Of a stretch of DNA of 64,000 bases, positions 62,709-64,000 are shown piece by piece (position 1 is the first letter of the stretch; the number at the start of each line of letters is the position of its first letter). Source of the stretch: Frigoribacterium sp. ACAM 257 (GTDB lineage: Bacteria; Actinomycetota; Actinomycetes; Actinomycetales; Microbacteriaceae); contig NZ_VOLO01000001.1 in NCBI RefSeq assembly GCF_007954365.1, positions 372,001 through 436,000 on the forward strand, in the 5' to 3' direction. The notes beneath the pieces are model-generated. The model was not told where the DNA came from, did not search any database, and worked only from the letters and a program-made list of their open reading frames with translations. Both the position numbers and the translations under genes were made by a program.

Positions 62709-64000
62709 TCAGTACAGGGAGCCCGCGTCGAGGAACATCGTGTTGTTCACCGAGTCCTCGTAGATCTCGAACTTGAGCTGGCTGTGGGCCGACTTCGTGG
62801 GCAGTGCCACCTCCACCCGGGTCCACGAGCCGGTCGTCGTGAACGACTTGCTCGCCGCCTCTGCGGTGCCGCCGAGGCCCCACAGGGCCAGCCGCCCCGA
62901 GAACGGCGTGGCGGTGCCGCTGCGGACGTAGACCACCGCCGTGTACGTCTCGCCGGGCGCCGTCTGCCGGGCCACCGTCTGCGACAGCGAGGTGCCGGGC
63001 GTCGTGGTGTTGGTCGCCGCGAAGTGCGTCCCCGACGCGGGGGCGACGCCGCTGGTGGCCTTCGTGTAGGTCGCGAAGTTCATCCCGCGGCCGCTCGTCG
63101 ACCAGCCGGCGGTCTGTCCGCCCTCGAACCCGGGGCTCGCGAGCAGCTGCTTGCTGATGCTGCCGTTGTCGAGCCAGAGCGTCTGTCCGTTCGCGGTCTT
63201 CATGTAGACCTCGAGCTTCAGCGACTTCGGGGTGACGTTCGACGTGCCGAGGGCGACCTGGAACTTCTGCCAGCTCGAGCCCACCGTGAAGTCGGACTGC
63301 CCGACGATGTTGCGCGAGCCGCCGAGGCCCCAGAGCGCGAACGTGCCCTTGTAGGGCGTGCTCGACGTCGAGCGGAGCCACACCGTGGCCGTCCAGGTCT
63401 GGTCGGGAGCGGCCTGCACCGCCACCTCCTGGGCGAAGCTGCGACCGGCGACGGGCGTGTTCGCGGCGGCGAACCAGGACCCGGCCTGGGCGAGCGAGGG
63501 GTCGTTGTAGACCTGCCGGTTGATGAAGCCGTTGCCCGGCGTCCACGCCCCGAACGAGCCGCGCTCGAACGACGGGTCGATCATGACGTTCTGCTGCTCC
63601 GGCGCGCGGCCGAACTGGAGGGAGGTCGTGTCCATCCAGAGGTCGGAGCCGGTGGTCTCCATGTAGACGTCGAGCCGGATGGTGCTGTGCGAGCTCGCGC
63701 GGACGGGCAGGGCCACCTTCACCTGGGTCCAGGTCTGGCCGACGCTGAACGACTTCTCGGCCACCTCCTGGGTGCCGCCGAGCCCCCACACGACCACCTT
63801 GCCCTTGAAGGTCGAGGCCGCGCCGGAACGGAGCCACACCGTCGCGGTCGCCTGCTCGCCGACGTTGGTGGTCCGACGGACGTCCTGAGTCACGGCCCGG
63901 CTGCCGACGCTGGTGTTCGTGGCGAGGAAGTAGTTGCCGGACTGCGCCTGGCCGGCGTTGTTCACCGCGACGCGGTTGATGAAGCCGTTGCTCCACTGCC
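62709..64000 (-). CDS. Repeat protein with carbohydrate-binding-like modules, N-terminus beyond the window
   Basis: At least 430 residues, open to the right edge. About three tandem modules of 130-145 residues repeat the pattern: GF/sFINR, NYFLATNT / WFAAANT / HFAATNT, VWLRSG, WGLGG, SW..V.VALP, L.VYM, LWLD. These beta-rich modules resemble family 4/9/22-type carbohydrate-binding jelly rolls, without certainty on family. No catalytic domain is visible in the part shown; the N-terminal part may hold one and a signal peptide. It is next to GDP-deoxysugar genes and ends in its own terminator. Probably exported and glycan-binding. Confidence 0.7.
   Translation of the reverse strand, partial: QWSNGFINRVAVNNAGQAQSGNYFLATNTSVGSRAVTQDVRRTTNVGEQATATVWLRSGAASTFKGKVVVWGLGGTQEVAEKSFSVGQTWTQVKVALPVRASSHSTIRLDVYMETTGSDLWMDTTSLQFGRAPEQQNVMIDPSFERGSFGAWTPGNGFINRQVYNDPSLAQAGSWFAAANTPVAGRSFAQEVAVQAAPDQTWTATVWLRSTSSTPYKGTFALWGLGGSRNIVGQSDFTVGSSWQKFQVALGTSNVTPKSLKLEVYMKTANGQTLWLDNGSISKQLLASPGFEGGQTAGWSTSGRGMNFATYTKATSGVAPASGTHFAATNTTTPGTSLSQTVARQTAPGETYTAVVYVRSGTATPFSGRLALWGLGGTAEAASKSFTTTGSWTRVEVALPTKSAHSQLKFEIYEDSVNNTMFLDAGSLY

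Overview
The window is about 72% GC by eye and carries overlapping gene starts, a three-subunit acyl-CoA carboxylase (alpha, beta, epsilon) and many promoters of the form TAnnnT followed 6-7 nt later by the start codon. These features point to a high-GC actinobacterium, most likely a member of Micrococcales close to Microbacteriaceae. The taxonomy is inferred from gene content and style; no database was searched. Much of the gene order (sdhCDAB; cdd-deoA-add; pmm-pnp; accC-maf; accE-accD-birA-PH protein; gtrA; purK-purE; LCP protein; rml/manC/gmd genes) follows a block I recall as conserved in mycobacteria and other actinobacteria, so this is chromosomal backbone.

Layout. (1) 1-4378: an RDD membrane protein cut by the left edge, a YezG-like protein, a DUF6177 protein and a small partner. 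This combination is typical of the accessory part of type VII secretion loci. (2) 4438-8007: the sdhCDAB succinate dehydrogenase operon, reading leftward. (3) 8150-10601: a GT4 mannosyltransferase-like gene divergent from manC. (4) 10756-19693: a nucleoside uptake and salvage operon (BMP lipoprotein, ABC ATPase, two permeases, cytidine deaminase, thymidine phosphorylase, adenosine deaminase) that ends in an orphan PTS IIA-IIB pair. (5) 19794-22291: phosphosugar mutase and purine nucleoside phosphorylase. (6) 22332-23539: a 1.2-kb module holding one AbiEi-like/DUF559 endonuclease-like gene, bounded by an inverted repeat and surrounded by TCAGGA/TCCTGA motifs. This is the best candidate for an undescribed mobile or defence-like element here. 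(7) 23544-33639: acyl-CoA carboxylase genes, maf and birA, interrupted by an RNA methyltransferase and a three-gene two-component operon whose third member looks like a degenerate kinase. (8) 33632-37865: PH protein, UDP-glucose dehydrogenase, GtrA, PurK and PurE. (9) 37862-64000: a large cell-envelope polysaccharide cluster.

The polysaccharide cluster contains an LCP ligase, a GT-C membrane glycosyltransferase, an OafA/SGNH acyltransferase, and dTDP-L-rhamnose synthesis split into rmlD-rmlB and rmlC-rmlA. It also has a Wzm/Wzt-type ABC exporter, a WsaF-like rhamnosyltransferase, two paralogous GT2 enzymes, several GT4 enzymes, a FkbM-DUF616 fusion, a WbbL-like GT2, GDP-mannose 4,6-dehydratase plus a paralogue, a Tat-exported M15 peptidase with a novel-looking C-terminal module, a free-standing copy of that module, and a repeat-rich surface protein cut by the right edge. 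Together these suggest a rhamnose-containing glycan assembled in the cytoplasm, exported by the ABC transporter, attached by the LCP enzyme and decorated with acyl groups.

No rRNA, tRNA, CRISPR array, transposase or origin of replication was recognised.
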